Of a stretch of DNA of 64,000 bases, positions 1 through 12,506 are shown one piece after another (position 1 is the first letter of the stretch; every line of letters begins with the position of its first letter). Where the stretch lies: positions 24,911,189 to 24,975,188 of the forward strand of contig JAJEKV010000001.1 in NCBI GenBank assembly GCA_021234155.1, in the 5' to 3' direction. Made by a program: the position numbers and the translations under genes. This DNA comes from Isoetes taiwanensis. Its lineage: Eukaryota; Streptophyta; Lycopodiopsida; Isoetales; Isoetaceae. Under the pieces are notes generated by a model. It ran no database searches and was not told the origin of the DNA. It worked only from the letters and a program-made list of their open reading frames with translations.

Positions 1-12
1 GCACAATTAGAA

Positions 13-137
13 AAAAGTTAGCGTGAATAATTGATTGCTTGAATTAACACGCCTGGCGTACGGTCTTCCCGCCAGACATGACATGTATATGGTATATATG
101 GAGAATATTGCATTTCATGCAATAAATTCTCACGGCA
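13..137. repeat. Dispersed short repeat, left copy
   Basis: The block starts TTAGCGTGAATAATTGATTG and ends near AATAAATTCTCACG. The same two landmarks recur about 1.2 kb downstream at about 1245-1357 with similar internal spacing. The two landmarks are also imperfect inverses of each other (CGTGAATAATT against AATAAATTCTCACG), as in a small inverted-repeat element. No coding capacity is seen. Confidence 0.5.
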
Positions 138-528
138 TTTTATTCCATTTATTGCATTCGAAAAAATAGAATTTAGAAATTTTATATAGGCTACATTAAA
201 AATGATTTTAAAGGCAAAATTATGAAGGCTAAAAAATGACTTGTAAGGTTGGGGAATTGTTTTAGGTCGTATAGGAAAATTTCCTATGGTTACTGTGACG
301 AATCAGAGATTTCTCATGTGGTTGATTTATAGTGTTCCCGAGACTTTGTTGAGACAAAATTTGCAGATACAAAATTCTAGAGAGACAAAATTTTAGAGAA
401 AACAGCTTGGAGCCAAAATAATTGGAGAATACAGGTTTGATTTTATCCAAAAAATTTATGTACGTAAAAAAGCTTTTTTGAAAAAAGCGTTTGAAGACAA
501 AGTTTATGAAGAAAACCGTTTGATTTCA
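138..528. other. AT-rich stretch with no gene seen
   Basis: A-rich and T-rich sequence with a short open frame that looks random. No motif, RNA gene or splice structure is supported here. Confidence 0.5.
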
Positions 529-1175
529 TTAAAAACAGTTGTATGTACTGGATGCCCGAAGGCTTGGAAGCAGCTGTCCAAGGCTTTTCACACAATTCTG
601 AAAAAAAAAAAATGCCCTGAGGCGTCCAAAACTTCGTAAGAATGGAAACAAAAATGGGCCGCCTCCCGGGATCTCATCACTCTTCTTCCACGCTTGCAAC
701 AAAGAAGAAAGAAAGGTGTTAGAAAAGAAAGAAAGGTGCAAAAACAAAAAACAAAAAGAAATCACATGCAAACCTGGTTCATCTCTTAACCACTCCAAAA
801 ACTGGTCGAATTGTCGACCTTCTTCCGAATCCTCCTCCTCCTCCTCCTCCTCCTCCTCGATTTCATTCTCCTTTTTGGTCAAGCCAACCCCGAAGCCGAG
901 GCGGTTTTCATGCTCTTGGGAGGACATCTCCTCCTCTTCCTCCAACTCCTCCTCTTCCTCCTCTTCCTCCTCTTCAGAATCAGAGGAATCAGAGGAGCTC
1001 AACTCCTCCTCTTCCATAACGAAATCAGAATCATCCTCTGAATCGGAATCAGAGGAGAATTGGGAAAGAAAATCAATGAGGGGGGGGAATTGAGCGGGTT
1101 CTTCAACCCGACGTCTCTTTGAGGAGACCTCGGGTTCTTCATGAAGGTCGAAGGCCCGAGGGTCAACGCCTTCAT
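529..1175 (-). pseudogene. Acidic Glu/Ser-rich ORF with upstream ATG frameshifted
   Basis: Reading on the minus strand, an ATG at 1175 opens a frame with a basic, proline-containing start (MKALTLGPSTFMKNPRS). That frame runs into a run of eight G on the plus strand (1080-1087). The acidic frame beyond it (from 1017, with SSDSSDSEEEE and several Glu runs) is offset by one base, so one extra base in the homopolymer would connect the two. The acidic part contains LGFGVGLTKKENEI and ends in a hydrophobic stretch that may be read-through intron. Acidic low-complexity tracts occur in many nuclear proteins, and I do not recognise a family. A TATA-like box lies about 55 bp upstream of the ATG. The plus-strand Ser-rich reading of the same triplet repeat is a shadow. 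A sequencing error in the G run is an alternative to a true frameshift. Confidence 0.4.
832..1000. repeat. TCC/CTC trinucleotide microsatellites
   Basis: There are long homopyrimidine runs of TCC units at about 832-858 and again around 925-975. On the minus strand they encode the Glu runs of the acidic ORF. Such mirror-symmetric purine/pyrimidine tracts are length-unstable. Confidence 0.8.
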
Positions 1176-1229
1176 GGCGGGCGAAAAAAAAAATGGGGAC
1201 GTAATGGAGGTCTTGAGAGCGTGAACCGG

Positions 1230-1239
1230 ATTTATATAG
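1230..1239 (-). promoter_or_regulatory. TATA-like box upstream of the acidic ORF
   Basis: On the minus strand the sequence reads CTATATAAAT, about 55 bp upstream of the ATG at 1175. This is suitable spacing for a plant core promoter with a short 5' leader. It is inferred from sequence only. Confidence 0.4.
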
Positions 1240-1244
1240 GGTTA

Positions 1245-1357
1245 ATTAGCTCTTAGCGTGAATAATTTATTGCCTCAAATAACACGCCAGCGCATCACGA
1301 AATTCCATAACTATATTATCTAGTCTAGGGTATATTATTATGGATAATAAATTCTCA
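1245..1357. repeat. Dispersed short repeat, right copy
   Basis: TTAGCGTGAATAATTTATTG at the left and AATAAATTCTCACG at the right match the copy at 13-137 in the same orientation. The two copies bracket the acidic ORF and its promoter, so the 1.2-kb unit may have duplicated or moved together. Confidence 0.5.
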
Positions 1358-1643
1358 CGTCTATTAGTTATATGTCTTTTTCAGAATCATATATCCAAAT
1401 TTTCGATAATTAAAATTTGGATATATTTATATAAATGTCATTTCCTTTGTTGTTGCCATGAAAATTCTTGTTTTAAATGATTTCGCTTTTACGCCCATTG
1501 TTATTATTATATTAAACCTATTTCCAAGGAATTTCTTGCTTTTAAAAAATTTGATTTACCTCTACATATTCCATAAATGTAATGCATTTTTTATCTTATG
1601 GTGTAATAATTTTTTCTTACTCATTGACTAAAAAGGGTGCAAT
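1358..1643. other. AT-rich spacer, nothing recognised
   Basis: AT-rich sequence leading into the broken gene that begins at 1644. No promoter element is convincing. Confidence 0.4.
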
Positions 1644-4531
1644 TTGCCTAGGGTCAATGGTGCCCCTCCAACTCAAGATGGTGAAAAGAGCAATATCAAT
1701 GAAAAACCAACTCCTAGCAAGAATGTTGAAGAAAAACAATTAGTCCTCTATAGTAGGGTGCAATGGAGGAACAAGAAGGTGAGAATCATACACAAGTGCA
1801 ACAAGGAAATAGTAGGCCAAGGAGTCATTGTGCTAGCAGATCCTGGTCAAGTCGTTAATGATGAAAGGCTAGGGAAGACAATATTGGTATTGCAATTTCG
1901 ATGTTGGAAGACAACCGAAAGGTAAAGGTTTGGGTGACAAGGAATGTTTTGGTTGTGTCAAGCAATTGGAGGTTCCTTGCATCATGGCATGGCCTATAAG
2001 TAGTGTTCAATTTGTGGAGGATTATATTTTTCCGAGCCTCGAGGTTGTTGGGGACAATGATTGTCTTGATATTGATCCATTGGCGCTTGGAACTCTAAAC
2101 CTAGGCAAAAGGGGAGAAGTATCGGTTGCCGACATTATCCTAGCAAAAGAGCCAAGTTGATTAGTGACACCAAACGTGAGACAATGGTGAAGGTTAGGGG
2201 CTCAGATTGTTGTTGAGTGATTGTATGCAATTCTTCACAATAGAACAATTGGTGGAAGCAAGAGCCACTTTTCAAGAGTACACCGTTGATGAGAGGAGGA
2301 CCTACATGTACACAATCTTGAGCATGCACTTCAAGATGAAAGAAACCCAAACAGAAAAAAGATACCCTTTGCTAGGCAAATGGATATGTGCAAAAGCATG
2401 GCGTAGTATCCATGCAATTCCAACTTCTTCATGGCATAATTGGCAAAAAAAAAAAAAGTGTGAGGGGAACATGATTGCTTTACATGGAAATAATGGTTTG
2501 TTGAGACCAATGCCTAGGACCCTCGGCTGCAAGGGAGATATTTGAAATATATTGATTTCAATGCGAGTCTATGCCACACAAAAAAGCGTAAGGGATGAAA
2601 AGGGAAGAGCAAATTGTTGAGAAAAGGTTGCCATCACATTGTACTCAAAAGAGTATTTTGGAAGAAGTGAATTCCCTACTTCGAAAATTGGGAATTCTTC
2701 CAATATCCCAACCTAGCTTTAGTAGGTTATGGAAGAAGCATTTCAATCATGTCACCATAGCAACTTCAAACAACTTTGCAAAGTGCAATTTATGTGCTAA
2801 GTTGAAGGAGACTCTTGATAAGACTGTGGCAACCTAGTCAAAGGGCTAGGATAAGGGGAGCATATGAAGGACCATATGACTGACCAACTATCATGTAGAT
2901 CATGTTATTGGATGTGGAGGACTTTATCCGCATTGGAACCCAATAACTATTTATGTATTATACATGACAAGATGGACCAGCAAAAGACTTGTCTTCCACA
3001 ATTCAAGTACATACCAAAGTCATGTGGAAGATCATACCCTTTTACGATCTCAATGATCAAAATCTTGCATGGGCGTAATCAAACCTACTATGGCCATTTT
3101 AGTTTGGAGTTGTGGAGTGATGGTCCGTTTTTCATATTGGGAGTCGGTGTTTGAGAAACTATGAAAATGGATACAATGGTCACCTCCAGGACCTTACAGC
3201 TAGCCAGGCACTACATAGAGCATTGTTAGATGGAAACCCTAACAATATTGAAAAGTTCAGCAAGGCAAGGTTTAGGAAGCATGGGTCTAATGAACATGTT
3301 GGAGCTTCAACTTCACGTGCTAAACCTCAAGATCTACCCAAAAGGTTTCTCTTGCAACTTGATAATTGTGTTGGCCAAAATAAGAACAGGTGGATGTTTT
3401 CTTTCCTATCCTACTTAAATTTGTGGGGATATTTGAAAGAGTTAATTTAGGGTTTCTTATGCCCTAGCATACCCATGAGGATGTGGATGCATTATTTGGC
3501 AAATATAGTTGTATAACGAAGCGAGCAAACAAGGACCAACTTTCCTAGGCTAATGGAAATCTTGCATGAATGCACTACTCCAAACCCTATAGCTTCTCTC
3601 ATAGAAGAAGTGCCCGATTGGAAGAGCTTTGTGGATGGTTATACATTGGATCTTGAAGGTCATTCCAGGCCTCTGCAGTTCACTTTTTGGGTGAGAGATG
3701 GGATTCCAATCTTCCAATGGAAGATGAGACCTTCAGAGGATGAGTGGAGAGGAGGGGAGAAAATATGGCGTAGAGATGAGAATGGCAAGCCTATGATACC
3801 TCTAGGTCAACCAAAAGCTTTAAAACCTACTGAAGAAGTGAAGCAATTGGGATTGACTAAGGAAGGAATCCAAGACTATATAAAGCATTGGCAAACCAAT
3901 CCGAGATGACACCAACCGCCCTTGGTGGCTTCTTGGAAGAAGGTGATTAACCCGTTGGGGAGATAGACACATCCTCGGATGAATTGAAAGAAGGGTGGTT
4001 GCCTAAGACTAGGTGGAAGACCTTAGCAGTCTTGAGGATTTTGATGACACCGTAAGTAGCATTCGCAAGCAATATGCTCCTCCTCCTTCCTCGACAAACA
4101 CTATGTTGGTCCTAAGAACAATAGGCCAAAGTTTCTAGGCATGGATGCTTATGAACCTTCCACCGACTTGGAATGCCACCAATTTGTGGTAGTAAAGCCA
4201 TCAGATTTAGATACATATCCAAAGGTGGTTGGGGTTCACTATCTCGATATTTGCAAAGAAGAAGGTAATATTAACTTCAACCATGTGCGGGTGGAATGGT
4301 GGTGTCCAAAGGCATCAGTTGACCAACGTTATCGGATAAAAGAAAGGTACTCGATTGTTGGACAAAGAGATGGAGGAGAAACCGAAAGATCCCGATCTTT
4401 GGCTAGACTATGAAAGTGTTTTGTACTCATGGACTCCAAACACTATTCCAGCTAGAAATGCGAGAATTACAATACCTCAGGATGTCAGGAAGAAGGCTAT
4501 GATATCATTGGGGGTGCTTGAAGAAAGTTGA
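1644..4531 (+). pseudogene. Decayed transposase-like gene with LDNC.GQNKN signature
   Basis: At least eight open pieces in shifting frames add up to one protein. In order they are: a polar N-terminus; VQWRNKKVRIIHKCNKEIVG (1740-1815); a segment near 2100; a helix-rich piece with a CNLC pair (2595-2837); CIIHDKMDQQ followed by LPQFKYIPKSCG (2960-3030); LQLDNCVGQNKNRWMFSFL (3355-3410); GFLMP then HTHEDVDALFGKYS (3450-3510, one stop inside); IEEVPDWKSFVDG (3601-3640); and a C-terminus ending ISLGVLEES (about 4500-4531). The spaced HD, LDNC.GQNKNR and HTHEDVDALF motifs are, from memory, those of a family of plant and animal transposon-like proteins (Pfam calls the domain DUF7869). An RNase-H-like catalytic core with Asp residues in these motifs is inference. 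Multiple frameshifts and stops make it a pseudogene. No flanking terminal repeats were found. Confidence 0.6.
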
Positions 4532-6949
4532 ATAACTATGTAAATTTTTGTTATCACGTTTTTATGATATGGTGCTATATTGTGAAATATTGACTATTTT
4601 GTAAATAACATGATATTACGTTTTCATAATTTTGAGGTGAAATGTGTGAATTTGAATATGCTACTAAAAACATGCAATATGAAATTTGTCCCAAAATTAA
4701 GACATAAACCCAATTTAATTGAATGATGGTTTCTGAAATAAGATCCCTCCACAATATCTTGTTCAAAAGTTCCATAACCCTCCAGAATATTATGCATCTA
4801 TTTGCCAAGAGACTGTTCCTAAGAGAAAACATCATGAGTGTTGTGTCTTTCACAAAAGAGGCAACAGGCAGAAGACAAAAACATCAAAAGCAGCCATGCA
4901 AAGGTGCGGGAATGGAAAGCAGATATTGCCTACATTGCTAAACAGCTCAAGGGCTTTAGCCACACCATCTGGTCTATAAAGCAGATGACAAAAGTTCTTA
5001 TAGAGAAGAAAGTGCAATAACAAAGCAAATATGAAAAGAAGAAATAATCTAGTGGAGCTTACTTGGCTAATCATGAATCTTCAAAGATGTGGGCTTACTC
5101 TGTCGAAAACAGTAAGGGCAAGCTAGCAACATTCAAAGATTCAAGCAAACATCTCCGCAACTGCTAGCATTGGCATACAAAAAAATGCTCCTGTATCTGA
5201 GCTTCTCTAAAAACGGAAAAGGGGAGTTAGTCGCAGGGCAGAAAATATCAACTACAGTACTGGCAGAAACAACTACAACGATACAAAAATAAGAAATCGC
5301 ATAGATCTATTCCAATTTCGTGCACAAATTCTGAGAAAACATGCAGGAAGCTTAACAAACCTAAAATGATCGCGTAAATGATTAGCTTGAAAGAAAGAAG
5401 ATTGGATTTTTGCAGTCCGGGAGTGTGTCCAGCCCATCTCGCCTTCTCTGCATGAATCTTGATAACACTGTGGCAAGTAAAATCATGGCTAACCATCAAA
5501 ATCTTGGCCATGGATGGCCACAAACAACAATCCAAAATGGAAACAAAAAACATGCACAACACATACAAACGTAAGAATAATCATGGCCAAATGCAAACCA
5601 ACATGAAACAAACTGCTTTTCTTAGAACATTAGCATAGCTAACTAACAACTATGGATACATTCCATATTAAGCATCGACACCCAAGAAGATGTAAAGGAA
5701 GTTTTACCGTCTGGGATGTATTCTGTCAGTCATGAATTATTCACACCATAAACCTTTGTGATGCATTCTGACAGCTAAATATCTATTCAGTTATGATGCA
5801 CAGATGTCCAGGCAAGCAGGCTATGAAATGAAAGAAGATTTGACCTCTTTCGACATTTTAGCAGAACCGTAGTTCAGCTTGGCAATGCAAATCTGGTGAT
5901 TGGGCTGCACTAAAACATCAAAGGACAAGGCCGAAGGTAGCAACTGCCAGTATAAACAACCTTACCATAAACAACATGCCAGTATTGGTGGCCTGCTTTC
6001 CCCACGCATCATAGTTTGGCAGAGTCATCAATTCCTGCAAAAAGATGATCTCCGCATATATCAAAAGCCCGACTTCCTTCAACATCGTAGCATGAGTAAA
6101 AAAAAGAAGCTTACCACAGGTGCATTTGCCAATCGGGGGTTCCATTTTTGCAAGCAAAAAAGGCAAGTAAAAATTCCTGTGTGTTTGATGGCATGATAAA
6201 TAGCGCACATAGTCCCAACTAGAGCACTGCCACTTAAATATAGCCCATGTCCTTGCTGTTCTTAAGCCTAAACAATTGTCTCAAGTTCGAATCATTATTC
6301 CAAATTAACATCACAGATAAACCGAAATCAATGTGTTCCAAGAACCTATTTTGGCTTTGCATATTTATCCGCATTATCTAAAAAGTGGCTACATACCATA
6401 GATTTATCTATCATACGTGCATGTGATTGCAGACCACATATAGATGGTTTCGCTCCATTCTTAGATCTTTTCTCGACCATATCGCAGCTTTTACGATTGG
6501 TGAGCATACAAGAATCAATCGGGTCTACCTTTAAGTCTTCATCAAGCTTTCATCAATGGCAAAGGGCATCTTAGTTGCAAAAGGCAATCCCTTTACATTT
6601 AGTTCTCCTACAGTGGTGTTGGCAACAAGAAAGGATCTGCATTTCAAAAGTAATCCTCAGGTAGATCCGGGCACCGCCTCTGCGGTTGATCAACATGGCA
6701 AGTGATGCGGTCATATCATCGCCGCATGCATCTTGCCTCACATATCTTCTGCCATATATGAGCGAGAGACAATCTGAATGAAGTGTAGTTGGAACCCCCA
6801 ATAGATCTTAACCTTGTTTATCTCTGCTCACAAAGTTGAAGCATCTTACAACCAAAGGTTCTGGACGGTCTTTGGCTCGAAACGCTCAACACATCGATTT
6901 CGGTTGAATCCCTCTGGACCGTCTACCATTTGATGTGCATATACAAACC
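4532..6949. other. 2.4 kb with no recognisable gene
   Basis: Moderately AT-rich DNA with many stops in all frames. The short open frames at 4575-5570, 5900-6208 and 6571-6801 show no family motif, coherent composition or splice structure. No repeat copy of this stretch was noticed elsewhere in the window. Confidence 0.4.
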
Positions 6950-7567
6950 CTAAACTGATACCTCCACATGCAAATCTGGTAATCTGCTCCATAGATTATA
7001 GACTTTAGGGTTCATAGACAGATAAAACATATCAAGAAAGCGAAAGAATCCATAATTGGATGAATAAAAGGGAGCTTTCCGGCGTCCATAGCTGGGTAGC
7101 ATTATAGTCACCTGTTTGGATGAGCTGAGCGGTAAAGAAAGAAGGGCAAAAATCTCCCAAATCGTCAAGAGTTGCATAGTGAGATTAAGGGAGATGAGAT
7201 TATGCCCTAGAGGGTATAAGGAAGGGATAAACATGTGCTCAACTCGCCAGAACCCTGACAAAGAAGTAAGACCTGTGCATCTTCCTAATGCAGTCTCAAG
7301 TTCTGCATATTTGGACCATTGAACTTCCTGAGTATATGATCCAGTGCCAAGATCTGTAAGCTGAGGAGCCCTAATCGATAATCTCTGTAATTGTTCCAGA
7401 GAGACCTCTTTGTTTAGTCTTAGCTTCTTCAACGAGCTGCACCTTGCCACCAGATTTTCTAACGCTTCAAAATTTACTTCACTGTGTATGCAGGCAAAAT
7501 TTAGAGATACTAAAGAGTTGCACGTCTCTGGAAAGCAGTATGGTAAACAAGATTCCAGGAAGAAGCA
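6950..7567 (-). pseudogene. TIR1/AFB auxin-receptor-like LRR fragment
   Basis: The open minus-strand frame carries FPETCNSLVSLNFA, HSEVNFEALENLVARCSSL, LRLNKEVSLEQLQRL, RAPQLTDLGTGSY and LTSLSGFWRVE. This order and wording match the central leucine-rich repeats of the F-box auxin receptors TIR1/AFB, which in plants form the substrate-binding part of an SCF ubiquitin ligase. The F-box N-terminus is absent. A stop (7568-7570) bounds the similarity on the N-terminal side. After LISLNLTMQ the resemblance fades and the frame ends LPDLHVEVSV, which weakly recalls the receptor C-terminus with a large internal deletion. The fragment directly abuts a dispersed repeat (7580-7767) shared with 27.7 kb, so it was probably carried or interrupted by a mobile element. 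A COI1-type receptor fragment is less likely given GTGSY and SGFW. Confidence 0.7.
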
Positions 7568-7579
7568 TTATGCGACCAT

Positions 7580-7767
7580 GGAGCCTTGCCAGTTACCCGG
7601 TTCGCTTCAAGAAATCAGACATCGAAGCTGACCGCCAGTTTACACGAAATAGGAGGTTTTTAGCAGTCACCAGCATATCCTAGGGATATTCAAGAATATA
7701 CCTAGGATATGCCAAAAGCCCACATAAACAAGGGTTTGCCCCTAGGGGCAACCCAAAAATGTACCAG
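7580..7767 (-). repeat. Dispersed hairpin-ended repeat, copy A
   Basis: On the minus strand the copy begins with the near-palindrome GGGTTGCCCCTAGGGGCAAA, then TTGTTTATGTGGG. A second hairpin follows with arms GCATATCCTAGGTATATTC and GAATATCCCTAGGATATGC, then GACTGCTAAAAACC and GTAAACTGGCGG. The same order is found on the plus strand at 27,695-27,885, and the first 50 bp again at 31,602-31,655. It lies against the auxin-receptor-like fragment. Confidence 0.7.
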
Positions 7768-10700
7768 AAGAAAAGAGGTTGAGCACACATCCATGCGAAA
7801 GAAACTTCTCCACAATATAATAAGCAAAATATGATTTCATATGAGGCTTAAAGAGCACATTGCCATTCATTCCTATCAAACGATATATGAACTTGGCTGT
7901 GAACATGATGGAGCGATGGTTCTTATATTTTTTATCAGTCTTTTCACATCACCGATGGTGGCTTCATTGGGAGGTGTTGCCCCCAAAGGGCAACATACTA
8001 ACTGTTGGTTCATGTATTGAAGTTAGGTCAAGTCATTTTGGAAGAATTAGATCAAAGAAGAGCTTGGTAATCAACATTGATGTGGAGGTCAAACAACATC
8101 AATCTTCAAAGGTCAACACAAATATTCAAGGTCAACTCCCATGGAAGATACTCCATTTGAGGTCAAAGGTAGTCAAAGGATGCTTTATGAGATTCTGGGT
8201 TGAGAAGATTGGAAGATGCTTTTTGAAGATTGGAAGACAAAGTTTGGAAGACTCCAGGGTATTTGATTCCACCTCCTAGCCATTTTTTGTCCATATTCTT
8301 ACCCCCATTTTGAAAATTTCCTAGTCATATTTCCCTTATATCTATATCCCCCCTTGCTCACCTTTTTGCCAATCACACCATGCTTTGCCTAAATCCTTTT
8401 TTTCTAATGCCTTTTGCCTCTCCCAAAAGATGATCTTCCCATTTCATATTCTTTTTCTCATTTTTATTCCCCATGTCACACCCTTGCAAATGCCCCTCTA
8501 GTCTAATTCTTGTTTGTAATTTCTTATACCCCTTTTGCTTCACCCACCATTGTACCTTAAGTATCCATGTTACCCATATACCCCATGGAATATTCCAAGC
8601 ATGGTATCTAGACCTAGCATATTCCCAAGAAATTAGGGTTGCCATTGCCTCAAATGATCAAAACTTCTCAACTATTTTATGGGGCACCTTTTAAACCATA
8701 GCCTAGCTTTTCAAAATTTCGAAATACAGCATATTCCGAGTTTATACTCCAAAAAATACGGCCACCATATCGCGAGATTTCTGGAAAAATACAGTTGAAC
8801 AACCCTAAACCTGGAAACTTGCTCGAATCACGCCGGAATTGGATTCTTAAGCTATAAAAACTACCTATTCTTGGATTCCCGCTCATAAGCATCTCATTAA
8901 GCCTAAAATTAAGTCCTAAGATGCCAGAATCATCAAATCTAAACCTGTATACCGGGGAAACAATGACAGAAGTTTTTTGAAGGCCCAGACGCATCAAACC
9001 TCAACATTGATACATGTTGAGCATGATCTGAAGACGTTTATGAAGTATCTGAGCATTCCACAGTTCGATTTGAGAAAATTGGACTGATTATCCTACTATG
9101 ATATTATTACATGACCTTTTGAGATCTTCTGATGATTGATTTATGTTCTTATGACCTACATCTATCTTGTATTACTTTCATATCAATGGAAATTGCCTGC
9201 CAAGTGCCAAAAAGTTTGACTGTCATATTCTTTTAGCATTCTAGCCATGAAAACATTTTTACAGTAAGATATTCTACAACCTTTTCTTGCATATGACCAT
9301 TTGCCCCTCATTTCCAATCATATTTGCACCTGTGTGCACAAAAAGTTCGAGAAAAAACCATTCCAAACTCAAGTTATCATTTTTTGCATTCTGTCTGATA
9401 CAATTTTAGACTGTTATCCACAAAACAGTGCCAAAAAAATAGTCTTAGTGATTCAAAATAAGATTTGAGTGCATGCCCCACACCTTTGAGACCCATACTT
9501 CATCTCAGTTTTGGAATTTCTCAAAAATTCCCTCTGCAACTCAAGTTACAAAATTCTGAGATCTGTCTGTGGCTTTGACAAAAAATTGACTCAACTTTGA
9601 GATCGAATATCTTGCAGACTAGAACTCAGACTTGGTCAAGATCTTTTCCCTTTCATGCCTATAACTTTTCTACATTAGTCACAATCATTTGACCTTGAAA
9701 CATATTATGTTTTACCATTCTCTTGATAATTATCTATACTAAATCAAGAAAATAAGATAATCATGTGTGTCCTAGTGTGTATAATTTAAAAGTTTAGGTG
9801 ACAACACTATGCAACATATAATTGTGGTTTTTGTAACATCTATCTTATATAGAATTTTGCAACAGGTCAATTCATTTTCTAGCTTCAACACGGACAACCA
9901 GTTATGAGTTGGCTGAAGGTGAAAATGCAGATGCATATATTGTTGCTTCCATGTGCTGAACGATGATTAATACTTGAATTGCTAATACCGAGTCGTAGAT
10001 ATATGATGTATATTACAAGCTTGTGTCTATACACAAAAGATTGTCCTTGGGCTGGAAACCTGAAATAACATTTGCTCTTCTAGATTTTAGGCAATTCTCC
10101 TGTGTTGACCAACCATAGAGGAGTTTAGAAACCTGTAAGTTCATATGCCTGCTAGTTCATTGAAGTAATGGTAAATCTTCTATAAATGTTGCAATCACAT
10201 AATGTATACAATGTGGCATGGTAATACATCTATAGTATTTATAGAAGCAAAAAAATGGTCAAGAGTGTTTATGGGTTCGCCTTTATGAAGCTTTTGTCAA
10301 TAGAACCTCAATATCCTGACCTGATTTATACTAGCTTGTTATGAGCGCATTTCCTTGAACATGTTCTATCTAGGGATACGTAATAAAGATTCGACAGACA
10401 TCTTGTTAGAGATCGGACAAGCAATTGAGTTGAAGAATGCTTAAGAAGATCATGCCAATAAAAACGAAATGGTACAGGCCATGTGATATTCTAACCACAG
10501 TTCAAGAAATCAAGATGGTGTCAAATCCCATTTTCCACATCATACTATGATTATGCAACCATAGCCGTGAAGTCAAGCTATGATTACAAACTGCTACAAA
10601 CTTATTATTTTGTACATGGGGCATCCTATAATGCCAATTGCAAACCTGCTTTCTAAATTGAAAAATAAAAATGTTCCAATTTGTGCAATCTTGTGTTATA

Positions 10701-12506
10701 GTGTAGTTGTATTTGAATGGCAGGACAAGGAAAGGTGGTACAAATGCATATGCCTAAGATATATGAGCCCCTAATATAGCCTATAAAATAGGCACATAAG
10801 ATACTTCAGTATCTACTTCATCAAATTGGGTTTTTTTCAACTTTAATTGGAAATTCGAGACCTTTAGAAATTTAAAATGCCCCATGCATTGTTCTAGTGC
10901 CCTTTTGTAAATATGCAGTGGTGCAACCTTAAACTAGGGAAACCCCAGGGAAATGCGAGATCAAGATCGAGATGCGAGAAATGTTTATTAAACATTGTGA
11001 TTTTTTTTTCCTTTTCTAAATACCATTTTTTCTCTACATAAGGTTAGGTGCACAAACTCAAGTATAAGATCGGGTAAGTGTATGGAAAAATTAAGACAGT
11101 CCGTAAGTACATCTACAGAAGGGGGCAGGGAAACTGGCTTTTCCTATCTACATATGTAGGGATTTTCCACCTCCAAAAAGTCATATACATGTGTTTTTTG
11201 GTGACCCCTTGCACGCAGATGAGATATCCCTGTAGGTGAGACCCCCGAGCAAGCCACATGCCTAATTATCTATATACAGATCAAAAGGGGTGGTAATGTT
11301 TCTATTGGAAGCTATGAGGAGACGGATTAAATAAAAAGTGCATAAAAGAACAATGGTACTTTGTCACTGGCATCTTTATTAATAGAAGTGAAACCAAGGT
11401 TATTCTTAAGCAGCCAAAATTGAATTTGCGGTTCTTCTTGCCAAATCAAATAGGAAAGAAGACTATGTTACCTCCTGTTGACCCTCAACCTGGCTAGAGA
11501 GTCAAACACAAGGAACTTATGCTCAAGTTGGGATTAGAACCTCCAGATCACTTAAGGTGATCAGTCTACACAAGAATTTTTTAAAGAAAAAAGCTCAAAT
11601 ATCAAGTACTCATACCTTTCCCAATTCGAGAATAAGGAGCCTTCACTCAAATCGATGTAGTTCTCATAGGTGGATCTATAGCTGGAAAGACTCTTTGTGG
11701 GGTTGCAAACAATAGAGGATCAGTTGCTGGTCTAGGAAGTTACCTTTGCAGGTTGCAAAGCAATGAAACTATATCTTGTCAAACATGACCAGAATAAAGC
11801 TGCTTTCCAGTATACTTTGCCTGCAGCAATGATACGGTGTGTATCTAAGGAATAAAGTTTATGAATTGAACATTTCAAAACCGCTACAAACTTGCCTGTG
11901 TTTGCAAGATATAGAAGATAGCACAAGTCTGCCTCTTTCCTTGAGAATGCGGACTGCAAAATAGATGATTGTCAAAGCATCTTCACACTAGGTATACAAT
12001 TCCATAAGCTTTATGCACATTTTGACCTTAGTGTTTCCACTGCTTTTGCAAAATGGCCCTGACCTCCATCAGGTAGGCCATCTCTGATTATACCTATAAT
12101 GACAACATATTCAACTATGTAATAAACCATAACATATTTCTAGCCAAACTACAAAAGAGTTAAATAGTTGAGAATCAAGACTATTACCCTCCAAATAGCA
12201 ATAGCTTCAGTATTTTTAAGCTCCATTGGATCAGGAGGTACAGAGAGCATAAAATTTCCATCCTCTTGTACATGTGTCCTCTAAGAGCATAGATGTGAAT
12301 GTCGTAAAAACCATAAACCTGAAAAAAATCATGAATTTCAGAATGTTATCACAGGTTCACAAGTACAACACAAATATGCAAATGTACAACAATTTTACTC
12401 ACCTCAATCTGAATCGTTTAACGCCATTATCAAATGAAATTTACCCATGTATGTCAGTTCCAAAAATCAATTCTTTAAGAGCAATAAATAGAAATCTCAT
12501 TATCAA
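7768..12506. other. 4.7 kb with no recognisable gene
   Basis: Mostly AT-rich DNA. The stretch at about 7980-8900 has the look of old LTR or untranslated DNA (repeated 'caaggtcaac'-type phrases and pyrimidine-rich runs), but no LTR ends were located. Short open frames at 7860-8279, 8373-8997, 10580-10774 and 11732-11959 show no family features. No RNA gene was seen. Confidence 0.4.

Noticed and set aside
811-1093. Plus-strand Ser-rich or Leu-rich ORFs
   Set aside because: They are shadows of the TCC/CTC repeat that encodes Glu runs on the minus strand.
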